A stretch of 24,700 nucleotides of DNA from an uncultured Dorea sp. (lineage in GTDB: Bacteria; Bacillota; Clostridia; Lachnospirales; Lachnospiraceae). Below the pieces are notes generated by a model that had not been told where the DNA came from, made no database searches, and saw only the letters and a program-made list of their open reading frames with translations. This document shows positions 14,972 to 22,963 of the stretch, in pieces. Where the stretch lies: the NCBI GenBank assembly GCA_910584575.1, contig CAJUBG010000058.1, positions 1 to 24,700 of the forward strand, written 5' to 3'. The position numbers and the translations under genes were made by a program. The first letter of the stretch is position 1; every line of letters begins with the position of its first letter.

Positions 14972-15000
14972 TTTACACTTTTTTATTTACTACTTAATAA
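14972..15000 (+). promoter_or_regulatory. Possible promoter for the DUF3791 gene
   Basis: TTTACA (14972-14977) and TAATAA (14995-15000) are separated by 17 bp and lie about 40 bp upstream of the start at 15042. The -10 is imperfect and the region is very AT-rich. Confidence 0.35.
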
Positions 15001-15041
15001 TAGTAATCAAATTAGCAAAAAAACCATGGGAGGTGCAATAA

Positions 15042-15281
15042 ATGGTACACGGAGGAGAAATCCCAAATTCCAGAGCGTTGGAGTTCGTAATTTTTTGTAT
15101 TGAAAACATTTCCTTACGCCTGAATATAGATGCAAGACGTGTCTACGATGCATTGGCAAAAAAGAGCGATATTTTAAACAGTTATATCGTTCCGGAATAT
15201 GAGATTTTGCACACGCAAGGCAAAGATTATATCATAGATGACATTTTAGAGCTTATGGAGGAGAGGGGTGTGGAATTTTGA
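15042..15281 (+). CDS. DUF3791-family small protein
   Basis: A 79-residue protein with the features of DUF3791: a helical N-terminal half (SRALEFVIFCIENISLRLN), DARRVYDALAKK, then YIVPEYEILHTQG and a C-terminal DIIDDILELM-like helix. GGGAGG precedes the ATG. Its stop codon overlaps the start of a DUF3990 remnant, the usual neighbour of this family. DUF3791 and DUF3990 genes occur together in Clostridia in a toxin-antitoxin-like arrangement; DUF3990 is ADP-ribosyltransferase-like by family description. The biochemical function of DUF3791 is not established. This copy looks intact although its partners are broken. Confidence 0.7.
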   Translation: MVHGGEIPNSRALEFVIFCIENISLRLNIDARRVYDALAKKSDILNSYIVPEYEILHTQGKDYIIDDILELMEERGVEF

Positions 15282-15334
15282 TTTTATATCATGGTTCCTA
15301 TATTGAAGTACCAGAGTCTAATTTAGAAATATGA
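15278..15334 (+). pseudogene. Truncated DUF3990 remnant
   Basis: Eighteen codons starting at a TTG that overlaps the stop of the preceding gene encode MILYHGSYIEVPESNLEI, then a TGA. The ILYHGSY...V start is the characteristic N-terminus of DUF3990 proteins, which normally run to about 150 residues. The body of the gene is missing and the next remnant follows directly, so an internal deletion is likely. Confidence 0.55.
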
Positions 15335-15556
15335 ATGCCAACCCCATTTTGTTACAAAAGAAGTATGCCCGCGTGGTTGAAGAATTTGCCAAAAGAGTTT
15401 GTATCACATTGGATGCCGCATTAGATTTTTTATCACTCAGAAGTTTATAGTCTCGTCAGCGAAGGCGTATCGGACATGCATTGTATGAGCGACTTATATC
15501 TGGCAGAAGAATTAGAAATAGAATACCGCGAAGCCTTTCTTGAAGAAAGAAAATAG
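15331..15556 (+). pseudogene. Frameshifted second DUF3791-like gene
   Basis: Reading from ATG 15331, the frame gives NANPILLQKKYARVVEEFAK and TLDAALDF, then is lost at a run of six T (15426-15431) and ends at 15450. From 15431 the next frame continues as YHSEVYSLVSEGVSDMHCMS and YLAEELEIEY to a TAG at 15554-15556. The joined product looks like one DUF3791 protein of about 74 residues. Losing one T, or gaining two, restores the frame. Confidence 0.6.
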
Positions 15557-15571
15557 ACCGCCAATCATGAC

Positions 15572-15616
15572 ACAAGATATGGCAATCCACGAGAATCGTA
15601 ATTTGCCATATCTTGT
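15572..15616. repeat. 45-nt imperfect palindrome between convergent units
   Basis: ACAAGATATGGCAA (15572-15585) is perfectly complementary to TTGCCATATCTTGT (15603-15616). Inside, ACGA (15589-15592) pairs with TCGT (15596-15599) around GAA, separated from the outer stem by a 3x3 internal loop. The RNA of either strand would form a long hairpin. It lies after the DUF3791 remnant and just beyond the end of the minus-strand transport operon, so it may act as a two-way transcription end, but there is no T run on either side. Confidence 0.6.
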
Positions 15617-15647
15617 AAATTCCCTGCTTAAAAGCCGCAGTCCCTTC

Positions 15648-16676
15648 TTAATATTCTACCTCCACCGGCATCCTTACCTTTGCCGATTCCATAACCGCAA
15701 GAAGCGCAAGCACCGTATTAGCCGAATCTTTTAGCGTCACCGGAAATTCCTCCCCGGACAGCATACAGTCTACAAACCCGCTGATACTCTGGAATGCAAA
15801 CCCATGATGCTTTCCGAAGATTTTATTCTGTACAATCACATCCGGCACCACCACCTTATGGTCCGTATATTCCTGAATCATATTATGGTTGCTGGCGTCA
15901 ATACTAATCATACCTTTATCCCCGATTACGTTAAACTTAATATCATTCACACAGGGATTGGCGTTAGGTGTAATCCAGCCGTTTTCCATCTGGGCGATGC
16001 CTCCCTTGCAGAACTCGATGGTAGTCAGATACTCGTCCACCGTATCCACGCCCTGTCCCTTTAGAACGCCTTCACGGCTGACACTGTATACCCGCTTTAC
16101 CTCGTCATGGAAGAACCAGCGCAGGGTATCCAGACTGTGGCTTCCTAAAAACCATAAAATCGAAGATTTTGCCGCCCAGGGAAGCATATCTGTGGCCACC
16201 CATTTGATATCGTTTAACCGCATATAAGCACTGTATAGATTGCCAAGCTCGCCTCGGTCTACGGCCTCGTGGGCGGCGTTAAACGGCGGACTCCAACGGT
16301 TATGTAAATCAACCATAGCGCGCACCTGATTCTTTTCCACCGCGTTTACAATCCGGTATACATCCTCCCTGGTTGTGGCAAGGGGTTTTTCAATCAGCAT
16401 ATGCTTCTTATGCCTGGCCGCGGACTCTGCGATATCGGCATGGGCAAAATCCGGCGTTACGATTGCCACGGCGTCGCAGTCCGCCTTTTGAAACATTTCA
16501 TTATAATCGTCATATACCCCTTTAATTCCAAGCTTGTCGGCCATAGCCTTTGCTTTTTGGCGGTTCATGTCGCAGATTGCGTTTATTTCCGCAAAGGGAT
16601 GCTCCTGGTAAATTCTGGCGTGATTCTCTCCCCAGATTCCGGCGCCGACAATAGCCATTTTAAGTTTTGAACTCAT
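15648..16676 (-). CDS. Gfo/Idh/MocA-family NAD(P)-dependent oxidoreductase
   Basis: A 342-residue sugar or inositol dehydrogenase-like enzyme. The N-terminal Rossmann domain has AIVGAGIWGENHARIY (8-23). EKPLA (about 95-99) carries the conserved lysine, and the C-terminal half has the alpha/beta substrate domain (WFLGSHSLDTLRWF). The family oxidises or epimerises sugars, inositols and related polyols; the substrate cannot be read. It is the last gene of a minus-strand sugar transport operon, 13 nt after the permease, so it probably acts on the imported compound in the cytoplasm. The ribosome binding site AAGGAGG is seen just upstream on the minus strand. Confidence 0.88.
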   Translation of the reverse strand: MSSKLKMAIVGAGIWGENHARIYQEHPFAEINAICDMNRQKAKAMADKLGIKGVYDDYNEMFQKADCDAVAIVTPDFAHADIAESAARHKKHMLIEKPLATTREDVYRIVNAVEKNQVRAMVDLHNRWSPPFNAAHEAVDRGELGNLYSAYMRLNDIKWVATDMLPWAAKSSILWFLGSHSLDTLRWFFHDEVKRVYSVSREGVLKGQGVDTVDEYLTTIEFCKGGIAQMENGWITPNANPCVNDIKFNVIGDKGMISIDASNHNMIQEYTDHKVVVPDVIVQNKIFGKHHGFAFQSISGFVDCMLSGEEFPVTLKDSANTVLALLAVMESAKVRMPVEVEY

Positions 16677-16689
16677 ATTTGTTCCTCCT

Positions 16690-17520
16690 TTATCCTTTCA
16701 CAGAACCAAATGTCAGACCACGGATCATATGCTTCTGTACAATGATTGCAAAAATTAATACCGGCAGAACGGCCATTACGCCTGTCGCCGCCATTTCTCC
16801 CCATTTTACGCCCGATACGGACAGATACATCATGACGGATGTAGGAATCGTTTTCGCCTGAATACTGGTCAGGAAATTGGCAAATACAAACTCATTCCAC
16901 GAGTTAATGACACAGAAAATCGACGTTGCCACAAGCCCAGGAGTAATCAGCGGCAGAAGGATCTTAATGATTCCGGTAAGCCTTGAGCAGCCGTCCACCC
17001 AGCCTGCCTCCTCCAGCTCAATGGGCATATCCTCGATAAACCCCCGCATCATCCAGATGGTAAATGGGATATTAAAGGTCGTATAACAGATGATGAGCAC
17101 CAGCCTGGTATCCAGAAGTCCGGCCATGGAGGCCATCATAAAGTAAGGAATCACGACTGCCATGGGCGGCAGGAATTTCTGGCTTAATACCCAGAAGGCG
17201 CGGTCCTCCCGTTTTTTCCATTTATATCTTGCAAAACCATAGGCCGCAAAGCTGCCAATCGCCAGTGAAATCAGAGTAGATATCACGGCAATGATGAGAC
17301 TGTTCTGAAAGAAGTCCAGGATATTGCTGTCTTCAATAATAGCCTGATAATTTTTCAAAGTCGGCGTCACGAAAACCTTTGACGGGTCGAGAATATCTAC
17401 CCTGTTCCGAAAGCTGACCATAATCATCCACACAAAGGGAAGCAGGCAGGCGATACACATCAAAAGCAGAAAGACTGTGCGGGCAATACTTAAGATTCTT
17501 CTTTTTCCTTTTCGATTCAT
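16690..17520 (-). CDS. Carbohydrate ABC transporter permease (MalG/CUT1 type)
   Basis: A 276-residue inner-membrane permease with six predicted membrane segments. The cytoplasmic loop that docks with the ATPase (EAA motif) reads ELEEAGWVDGCSRLTGIIKI followed by LLPLITPGL. The C-terminus ends GLTFGSVKG, typical of CUT1 MalG-like subunits. Its start overlaps the stop of the partner permease by one base (TAATG). No ATPase gene is present in the operon; many Firmicutes CUT1 importers share one ATPase such as MsmX. Confidence 0.92.
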   Translation of the reverse strand: MNRKGKRRILSIARTVFLLLMCIACLLPFVWMIMVSFRNRVDILDPSKVFVTPTLKNYQAIIEDSNILDFFQNSLIIAVISTLISLAIGSFAAYGFARYKWKKREDRAFWVLSQKFLPPMAVVIPYFMMASMAGLLDTRLVLIICYTTFNIPFTIWMMRGFIEDMPIELEEAGWVDGCSRLTGIIKILLPLITPGLVATSIFCVINSWNEFVFANFLTSIQAKTIPTSVMMYLSVSGVKWGEMAATGVMAVLPVLIFAIIVQKHMIRGLTFGSVKG

Positions 17521-18401
17521 TACACGGACTCCTCCTTCCTCATTCTCTTAATCAGGAATTTACTGATACAGGTTGTAAGGACAAGCAGCACAAGGGCAAT
17601 GGCAGCCGCCCGTCCAATCAGGCCGTTCTGGGCGTTAGCCATACGGAAGATATGAAGGCTTAAGAACTCCGTAGCAGTTCCGGGCCCGCCCTGAGTCAGA
17701 ACGTATGCAACGTCAAACAGCTTCAGACAGTCAATCACCCGAAACAGAAGGGTCAGGTAGACAAGCTTCTTAATCATAGGAATCGTGATATAAAATAATT
17801 CCTGAAGCCTCGTGGCGCCGTCAATGGCCGCAGATTCGTAAGGCTCGTCGGGAACTGAACGAAGTCCTGCATACACAATCAGCGTTACAAAGGGCGTATA
17901 TTGCCATACATCCACCATGAGAATCGACCAGAAAGCCATTTTCTCGGAAAGCCATGTGACTTTCAGGCCAAACAGTGTATTCAGAAAATGATTTATGATT
18001 CCATATTCCGAATTCAGCATCAGCTTCCACATCTGAGCAGCGATACTAGGGGTGATGACAAGGGGAATGATCATAATACCAATTACGAGAGGTTTTAGCT
18101 TAAACTCCGAGGAGTTTAAGCATAAACCTGTCACAAATCCGAGGATTAATTCAACCGCCGTAGCCAGAACCATAAACGCCAGACTAATGAATACGGAATG
18201 CCAGAAATCTCTGTCAGCGCCGGAAAACAGTCTCACGAAATTCTCAATTCCCACAAACTCTGTTTTGGAAAAGTCCCAACCGAGCTGGTAGTTTGTAAAG
18301 CTGATGAGTGTCAGAAATATCGTTGGTATTACGGAAAGCACGATCATCGTCACCATTGCCGGTGCAATGTATTTTAAGTATTCTTTCTCTTTCCTTCGCA
18401 T
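17520..18401 (-). CDS. Carbohydrate ABC transporter permease (MalF/CUT1 type)
   Basis: A 293-residue inner-membrane permease with six predicted membrane segments. The EAA loop is PYESAAIDGATRLQELFYIT followed by IPMIKK. The N-terminus has a single long helix (KYIAPAMVTMIVLSVIPTIF), as in ABC sugar permeases of the MalF group. It lies between the binding protein and the MalG-type gene and is expected to form a heterodimer with the latter. Confidence 0.92.
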   Translation of the reverse strand: MRRKEKEYLKYIAPAMVTMIVLSVIPTIFLTLISFTNYQLGWDFSKTEFVGIENFVRLFSGADRDFWHSVFISLAFMVLATAVELILGFVTGLCLNSSEFKLKPLVIGIMIIPLVITPSIAAQMWKLMLNSEYGIINHFLNTLFGLKVTWLSEKMAFWSILMVDVWQYTPFVTLIVYAGLRSVPDEPYESAAIDGATRLQELFYITIPMIKKLVYLTLLFRVIDCLKLFDVAYVLTQGGPGTATEFLSLHIFRMANAQNGLIGRAAAIALVLLVLTTCISKFLIKRMRKEESV

Positions 18402-18417
18402 GAACCTACCTCTTTCT

Positions 18418-19830
18418 CTACTTAATTAAATCCTCAATATCCTTCTGCATATCTTCGCAAGCCTTGTCTGTGGTCGTGTCTCCTGTCAGCGCAGAGCTCC
18501 CGTAACCTCCCGCAATATCAAGAATCTGGTTGATAGAATCATGCTGTGGAATCCAGGACAGTCCCTTTTCTACCAGTCCGTTTGCAGCTTCAAGGGCTGT
18601 TTTCTGAGCCTCATAGGAGGGATTGGCTTTCTGAAGCTCGGTATCGTCAAATGCAGACGCCCTCGTTGCAACGCCGCCGTTTTCCACATACTCTTTTACC
18701 TTTTCCCTGCTTGCCATGTAAGAGATGAAAGCCCAGGCAGCGTCCTTGTTCTTAGATGTTTCCGGAATTCCAAGGTTCCAGCCTGCCAGGGCGGCGCCGT
18801 CTCCTGCCGGCCCCGTAGGAGTGGGAACGAACGCAACCTTATCGGATACGGTGGAGGCTTCGGGATCTGTAATCTGTCCTGCCAGGGCAGTAGCGTCCAG
18901 CCACATAGCCGTCTTTCCGGAGATGAAAGCGCCCAGGGCTTCCTCATGTGTGTAAGAGCCCACATCCGGAGGCGCGCATTTTAACAGCTCAACGAAATAT
19001 TCCAGAGATTCCTTTGTCTCGTCCGTGGTGCAGGTTACTACCTCGTCGTCAGAACCAATGGTTTCCTGATCAAGAAATCCGCCGCCGAAGTTGTACATCA
19101 GGCTCATCCAGCCGGATGCGAAATGAATCCCTCTCTGGGCTCTCATGCTCACGCCGTAAAGCCCGTCCTCTTTTCCGTTAAAGAACTGTGCCAGCTCTAA
19201 GAATTCCTCCATAGTCTTTGGCGCTTCCTTATCGTATTTTTCAAACAAATCTGTTCTATAAGCGATAAATCTTGTCTCGCCGGCGGTTGGGATTCCGTAA
19301 TTAACTCCGTTTGCACCGGCGATACCGTTGCGGTATGCAGGCATAATGTCCTCATAGTCGAACCACTTTGGAGTTTTCTCTGTATTTTCAGCATAATCGC
19401 TGATTGGGACAAGAACATTTTTTGAGGCGTATTCACTCATCCAGAAAGCGTCAACCATGAATACGTCATAGCTTCCGGCGCCCTGGGCGTCTAAGAGCTG
19501 TTTGTTCTTAAGGTTAGTCTCCTCAACAATATCCCATACGACCTTAATGCCGGTCAGGTCCGTAAATTCTTTCTCCATTTTCTTAAATGCATCGGTAGAC
19601 GGGTGAGAAGCCATGGCTACCGTAATCTCGGTTCCGTCGAAATTCTTTTTTACAGCCGCGCCCCAGTCCTCTAAGGTCTTGCTTTCCTCTGCCGTAAAAC
19701 TTAACCCGTTGCCGCCGCCGTCCTTATTATTCTCCGTCTCATCTTTATCCTTAGAGCCGCAGGCTGCAAGTCCCATTGTCATAGCGCCGGCGAGAATCAA
19801 GGACAATAACTTTTTCGTTCTGTTTTTCAT
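18418..19830 (-). CDS. Extracellular sugar-binding lipoprotein of an ABC importer
   Basis: A 470-residue solute-binding protein of the CUT1 family. The signal peptide MKNRTKKLLSLILAGAMTMG leads to the lipobox LAAC with Cys24 as the lipidated residue. A charged low-complexity linker (KDKDETENNKDGGGNG) follows before the mature domain, which has VDAFWMSEY and GIPTAGETRFIAYRTDLF. I chose the ATG at 19830, 8 nt after TTGGAG; an upstream in-frame ATG at 19857 adds nine residues that break the signal-peptide form. The ligand is unknown. It is the first gene of the operon. Confidence 0.9.
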   Translation of the reverse strand: MKNRTKKLLSLILAGAMTMGLAACGSKDKDETENNKDGGGNGLSFTAEESKTLEDWGAAVKKNFDGTEITVAMASHPSTDAFKKMEKEFTDLTGIKVVWDIVEETNLKNKQLLDAQGAGSYDVFMVDAFWMSEYASKNVLVPISDYAENTEKTPKWFDYEDIMPAYRNGIAGANGVNYGIPTAGETRFIAYRTDLFEKYDKEAPKTMEEFLELAQFFNGKEDGLYGVSMRAQRGIHFASGWMSLMYNFGGGFLDQETIGSDDEVVTCTTDETKESLEYFVELLKCAPPDVGSYTHEEALGAFISGKTAMWLDATALAGQITDPEASTVSDKVAFVPTPTGPAGDGAALAGWNLGIPETSKNKDAAWAFISYMASREKVKEYVENGGVATRASAFDDTELQKANPSYEAQKTALEAANGLVEKGLSWIPQHDSINQILDIAGGYGSSALTGDTTTDKACEDMQKDIEDLIK

Positions 19831-19876
19831 ACTTTTTCTCCAATCTTTGAACTTCATACCGTTTTGTGCTTCGTCC

Positions 19877-19888
19877 GTTATGCATAAC
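19877..19888. promoter_or_regulatory. 12-bp perfect palindrome near the transport operon start (possible operator)
   Basis: GTTATGCATAAC is a perfect palindrome lying just downstream of the predicted -10 of the binding-protein gene. Its position suggests a regulator site, but a 12-bp palindrome can occur by chance and AraC proteins usually bind direct repeats. Confidence 0.3.
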
Positions 19889-19898
19889 TTCTGTTTGT

Positions 19899-19904
19899 AT
19901 TATA
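19899..19904 (-). promoter_or_regulatory. Predicted -10 element of the sugar transport operon
   Basis: On the minus strand a perfect TATAAT lies about 70 nt upstream of the lipoprotein start. No good -35 is found at 16-18 bp, which fits a promoter that depends on an activator such as the neighbouring AraC protein. Confidence 0.4.
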
Positions 19905-20008
19905 TAATTTCTTGAATCTTTTGTATTTATTGATTATTATTTGATTTTTACAAAATATTCTCCTATTTTCCTGTATTTGTGTTATATTATTAACAAAATT
20001 TTACATAC

Positions 20009-20045
20009 AAAAAGCTGCTCTTGTATACTTTTTGACAAGAACAGC
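20009..20045 (-). terminator. Intrinsic terminator of the AraC-type regulator gene
   Basis: Arms 20014-20024 and 20035-20045 pair over 11 bp with one G-U, and the minus strand then runs into five U (20013 to 20009). It lies about 17 nt after the regulator stop and separates it from the transport operon. Confidence 0.8.
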
Positions 20046-20061
20046 CTTTCTGTAATGATTG

Positions 20062-20952
20062 TTATATGACAAAACGGTTTTTTACAGACCTCTGATAACC
20101 GCTTGGCGTCATATTTGTAATCTGTTTAAAATTGCTGGAAAAATGATGGACTGAGCTATAATTTAACAGCCCTGCAATCTGTGTATAAGTATATTTGTCC
20201 TCGCTGATTAGCCGCTTGGCTTCTTTGATTTTCATCTGGCTGTAATATTCCATCACGCTTACGCCCATCTGTTTCTTGAACACCTTCAGGATGTAGCTTT
20301 TTGAGAAGGAAAGCTGGCTGCAGATATCATCCAGAGTTACCTTTTGATAAATGGAGGACAGGATGATTCCGACGACCTGGTCTACAATCATTCGTTCGTT
20401 GGCAAAATCGCGGTCCTGATATTTCTTTGGAAGCTTATCCTTAAGATAACTGTTCTGGATTAAAGTAAGTAACAGAAGCTCAAGAAGATTTTTTAATTCC
20501 TGCAACCCGCCGTAGGGCGCGTCTTCTTTTAAAATAAGCTTTTGCTGGTCAAAAATGTTATAAGGCCCCTTAAAAACCTTCTGGCCGGCTGCGTAAAGCC
20601 GTTTGACAATCTGGGTTTCTTCGCCGTAAAACTTTAGAACGCGGCTCTGGATGGCGGATAGTTCCTCACATTCACAGTCAAAGCTGATGATAAAAGTGCT
20701 GGCAAAATCACCGACTGATAAAATGTTATGAAGCTCGTTAGGGGCATGGAGATATCCTTCGCCGGAGGTCACGCAGTATTCTTTATTATTGGACACCACC
20801 TTTACATTTCCATAATCAATGTATACCAATTCCCAGAAATTATGGCTTTCCCCGATTCCCTCAAATTCCTTGACATATTCAAAATAGTGAAAGCTGATAA
20901 AATTCGATATGCACAGCTTGTTTTCTACGCTGGTTCTTTTATAATAATCCAT
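20062..20952 (-). CDS. AraC-family transcriptional regulator with N-terminal cupin domain
   Basis: A 296-residue regulator. The N-terminal half is a cupin-like sensor (NFWELVYIDYGNVKVVSNNK and SGEGYLHAPNELHN). The C-terminal 100 residues hold the two helix-turn-helix units of the family: VTLDDICSQLSFSKSYILKV with FKKQMGVSVMEYY, and YTYTQIAGLLNYSSVHHFS followed by FKQITNMTPSGYQRS. It is followed on the same strand by the sugar transport operon but is separated from it by its own terminator. It probably activates that operon in response to the transported sugar, a common arrangement. A TATAAT on the minus strand (20991 to 20986) may be part of its own promoter, with no clear -35. Confidence 0.9.
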   Translation of the reverse strand: MDYYKRTSVENKLCISNFISFHYFEYVKEFEGIGESHNFWELVYIDYGNVKVVSNNKEYCVTSGEGYLHAPNELHNILSVGDFASTFIISFDCECEELSAIQSRVLKFYGEETQIVKRLYAAGQKVFKGPYNIFDQQKLILKEDAPYGGLQELKNLLELLLLTLIQNSYLKDKLPKKYQDRDFANERMIVDQVVGIILSSIYQKVTLDDICSQLSFSKSYILKVFKKQMGVSVMEYYSQMKIKEAKRLISEDKYTYTQIAGLLNYSSVHHFSSNFKQITNMTPSGYQRSVKNRFVI

Positions 20953-21040
20953 TCTTTTCCTCGACCTGACATATGTATTTGTTTTATTATAGCACTAAAG
21001 CTACAGTAATTCCATTGGCATTAGATTGTAAAAAAATGTC

Positions 21041-21069
21041 TTGACATTATCCTCTGTATCCCGTAGACT
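21041..21069 (+). promoter_or_regulatory. Probable promoter upstream of the Rpn-like gene, within an inverted repeat
   Basis: TTGACA (21041-21046, perfect) and TAGACT (21064-21069, four of six) are 17 bp apart. The 7-bp inverted repeat CTCTGTA (21052-21058) and TACAGAG (21075-21081) spans the -10 region, as an operator would. The start would give a leader of over 230 nt before the gene at 21312. I see nothing else in 20953-21311 besides this and the regulator's own upstream region. Confidence 0.4.
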
Positions 21070-21311
21070 GAAGCTACAGAGAATGGTTTCAGAGAAGCTG
21101 TCAATATGAAAAATTTTAGTTTTTATTTTTAGATACATTCTGATTTTCTAAGAACTCTTTCCTGGTTTCCGGGGAATTATCATATTAATTATGTAAAAAT
21201 ATAAAATTAATCTCCTTAAATGATTCATTTCCATTGTCTGTATCCATATTTTTTGTTATATTGGATTTAAAGATAGTTTCTCTGATTAATTTAGTAAAAA
21301 GGAGGAACTAT

Positions 21312-22187
21312 ATGGACGAAAACAAGAACAAAGAAAAGCCAGCCTCCATAAAACAGCAGGAGGATACTGCGCTTAAAACGGCGGTTCGGTTTTTTGCGGA
21401 TGAGCTGCTGCCATATCTGGGGATTAAAGGTAAGGTAGTCGGTTATGCACCAACAGAGACAATACACCTGGAATTAAAGCGGTTCCTGCAGGATTTCAAT
21501 CTGATTATGGCAGACGGTAGCTGGAAGCATTTTGAGTTTCAGAGTAAGAATGAGGGAACAAAAGGTCTGCGAAGATTCCGCAGCTATGAAGCTGTTGCCA
21601 GCTATCAGTATGGTGTAGAAATTACGACATATGTTCTGTTCTCCGGCAGGATTTTGAATCCTATGACAGAATTAAGGGAGGGCGTCAATACTTATAAGAT
21701 TATCCCTATTATTATGCGGGATAAGAACGCGGACCAGGTGATTGCAGAACTTAGGAAAAAAGCAGATACAGGCGAGTTGTTGACCCGAAAGGACTTGATT
21801 CCCCTTGCATTGTGTATGTTGATGGGTGGGAATACTTCACAGAAGGAGAGGGTAAGCGCGGCCTTTCAGATTACAAAGGATGCAGTTGGTATCAGTAGTG
21901 AAGATATCATGAAGATTGAGGCGGTGGTGTATGTAATGGCAGATAAATTTTTAGACAAGACGGATATGGAGGAGATTAAGGAGGGAATTCGTATGACCAG
22001 GTTAGGGCAGATGTTAGTGGATATGGGCATTGACGAAGGTATTAGTAAGGGCATTGACAAGGGTATCGATAAAGCAAACCGTTTGTCACATATTCTGCTC
22101 AAAGAGAAGCGGTATGAGGATCTGGAACGGTCAACAAGAGATAAAGAATATCAGAAGCAGCTTTTTGAAGAATACAGTATTTTGTAA
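21312..22187 (+). CDS. Rpn-like PD-(D/E)XK nuclease/transposase-family protein
   Basis: A 291-residue protein starting at ATG 21312 after an AAAAGGAGG ribosome binding site. The nuclease core is visible as MADGSWKHFEFQSK, where the Asp and the E-x-Q pair fit the PD-(D/E)XK pattern of Rpn (recombination-promoting nuclease) proteins. The C-terminus carries short repeats of the form GI(D/S)(E/K) (GIDEGISKGIDKGIDKA), typical of the family. Rpn genes are frequent in Clostridia and are sometimes annotated as transposases or defence proteins; the role of this one is unknown. It has no transposon ends nearby. Confidence 0.7.
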   Translation: MDENKNKEKPASIKQQEDTALKTAVRFFADELLPYLGIKGKVVGYAPTETIHLELKRFLQDFNLIMADGSWKHFEFQSKNEGTKGLRRFRSYEAVASYQYGVEITTYVLFSGRILNPMTELREGVNTYKIIPIIMRDKNADQVIAELRKKADTGELLTRKDLIPLALCMLMGGNTSQKERVSAAFQITKDAVGISSEDIMKIEAVVYVMADKFLDKTDMEEIKEGIRMTRLGQMLVDMGIDEGISKGIDKGIDKANRLSHILLKEKRYEDLERSTRDKEYQKQLFEEYSIL

Positions 22188-22303
22188 GAATCTGTTGGAA
22201 TATGTAAGAATTCCGGTTTCTCGGTATAAAATCCCTTCATTTACAGATAATAGTATCATTACGAACAGTGATATGAAAATCTACAGATGGAGGAATCGAT
22301 ACT

Positions 22304-22852
22304 ATGAAAGCGACAGGAATTGTACGTAGAATAGATGACTTGGGCCGAGTGGTAATCCCGAAGGAGATTCGGCGGACATTGCGGATTCGGGAGGGCGACC
22401 CGTTAGAAATCTTTACCGACAGGGAAGGCGAGATCATCTTAAAAAAATATTCTCCCATTGGAGAATTGTCAACATTTGCAAAGCAATATGCAGAGAGCCT
22501 GTCCCAGACGCTGAACTGTCTGGTGTGCGTCTGCGACATGGATCAGATTATTGCGTCGGCGGGGAATGGAAAGAAGGAGCTTCAGGACAAATATATCAGC
22601 AGGCAGCTTGAAAAGAGCTTAGGCGGCAGGACGCAGCTTGCGGCGTCTGCGGGGGATAAGGCATATATTCCTATTATAGACGCCCAGGATGAGGATTATG
22701 AGCACGAGATCATCAGCCCAATCATCTGCGAAGGGGACGTAATCGGCGGCGTTATCCTACTGTCCCGCGACCCAAAAAAGAAGCTTTCGGAGTTAGAGCA
22801 GAAGATGGCGATGTGTGCGGCGGGTTTTTTGGGAAGCCAGATGGAGCAGTAG
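22304..22852 (+). CDS. spoVT: SpoVT-type AbrB/MazE-fold transcriptional regulator
   Basis: A 182-residue protein with the swapped-hairpin AbrB DNA-binding domain at the N-terminus (MKATGIVRRIDDLGRVVIPK, then EIRRTLRIREGDPLEIF) and a GAF-like C-terminal domain (about 60-180). The length and sequence match stage V sporulation protein T, which tunes sigma-G-dependent genes in the forespore. GGAGG lies 9 nt before the ATG. A terminator follows. It supports a spore-forming Clostridia host. Confidence 0.92.
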   Translation: MKATGIVRRIDDLGRVVIPKEIRRTLRIREGDPLEIFTDREGEIILKKYSPIGELSTFAKQYAESLSQTLNCLVCVCDMDQIIASAGNGKKELQDKYISRQLEKSLGGRTQLAASAGDKAYIPIIDAQDEDYEHEIISPIICEGDVIGGVILLSRDPKKKLSELEQKMAMCAAGFLGSQMEQ

Positions 22853-22871
22853 TGAAGAAAAAGATTTTTTT

Positions 22872-22901
22872 GGGGAGATAAGCAGATTATCTTCCCTTTT
22901 C
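22872..22901 (+). terminator. Intrinsic terminator after spoVT
   Basis: GGGGAGATAA (22872-22881) pairs with TTATCTTCCC (22887-22896) over 10 bp with one G-U and a GCAGA loop, then TTTT. It begins 20 nt after the spoVT stop. Confidence 0.7.
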
Positions 22902-22963
22902 ACGTTTCCAGGAATATATTCAACATTTCCGTCATACCTTGTGATAGACAAGGAGGGATGGGA

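Noticed and set aside
14960..14990. Inverted repeat GTAAATAAA / TTTATTTAC as the terminator of the capsule operon
   Set aside because: It is all but pure A-T, so the hairpin would be unstable, and no T run follows. It also overlaps the promoter-like elements of the next gene.
18541..18984. Plus-strand reading frames opposite the sugar-binding lipoprotein gene
   Set aside because: They overlap the clear lipoprotein gene completely and contain no recognisable domains or start signals.
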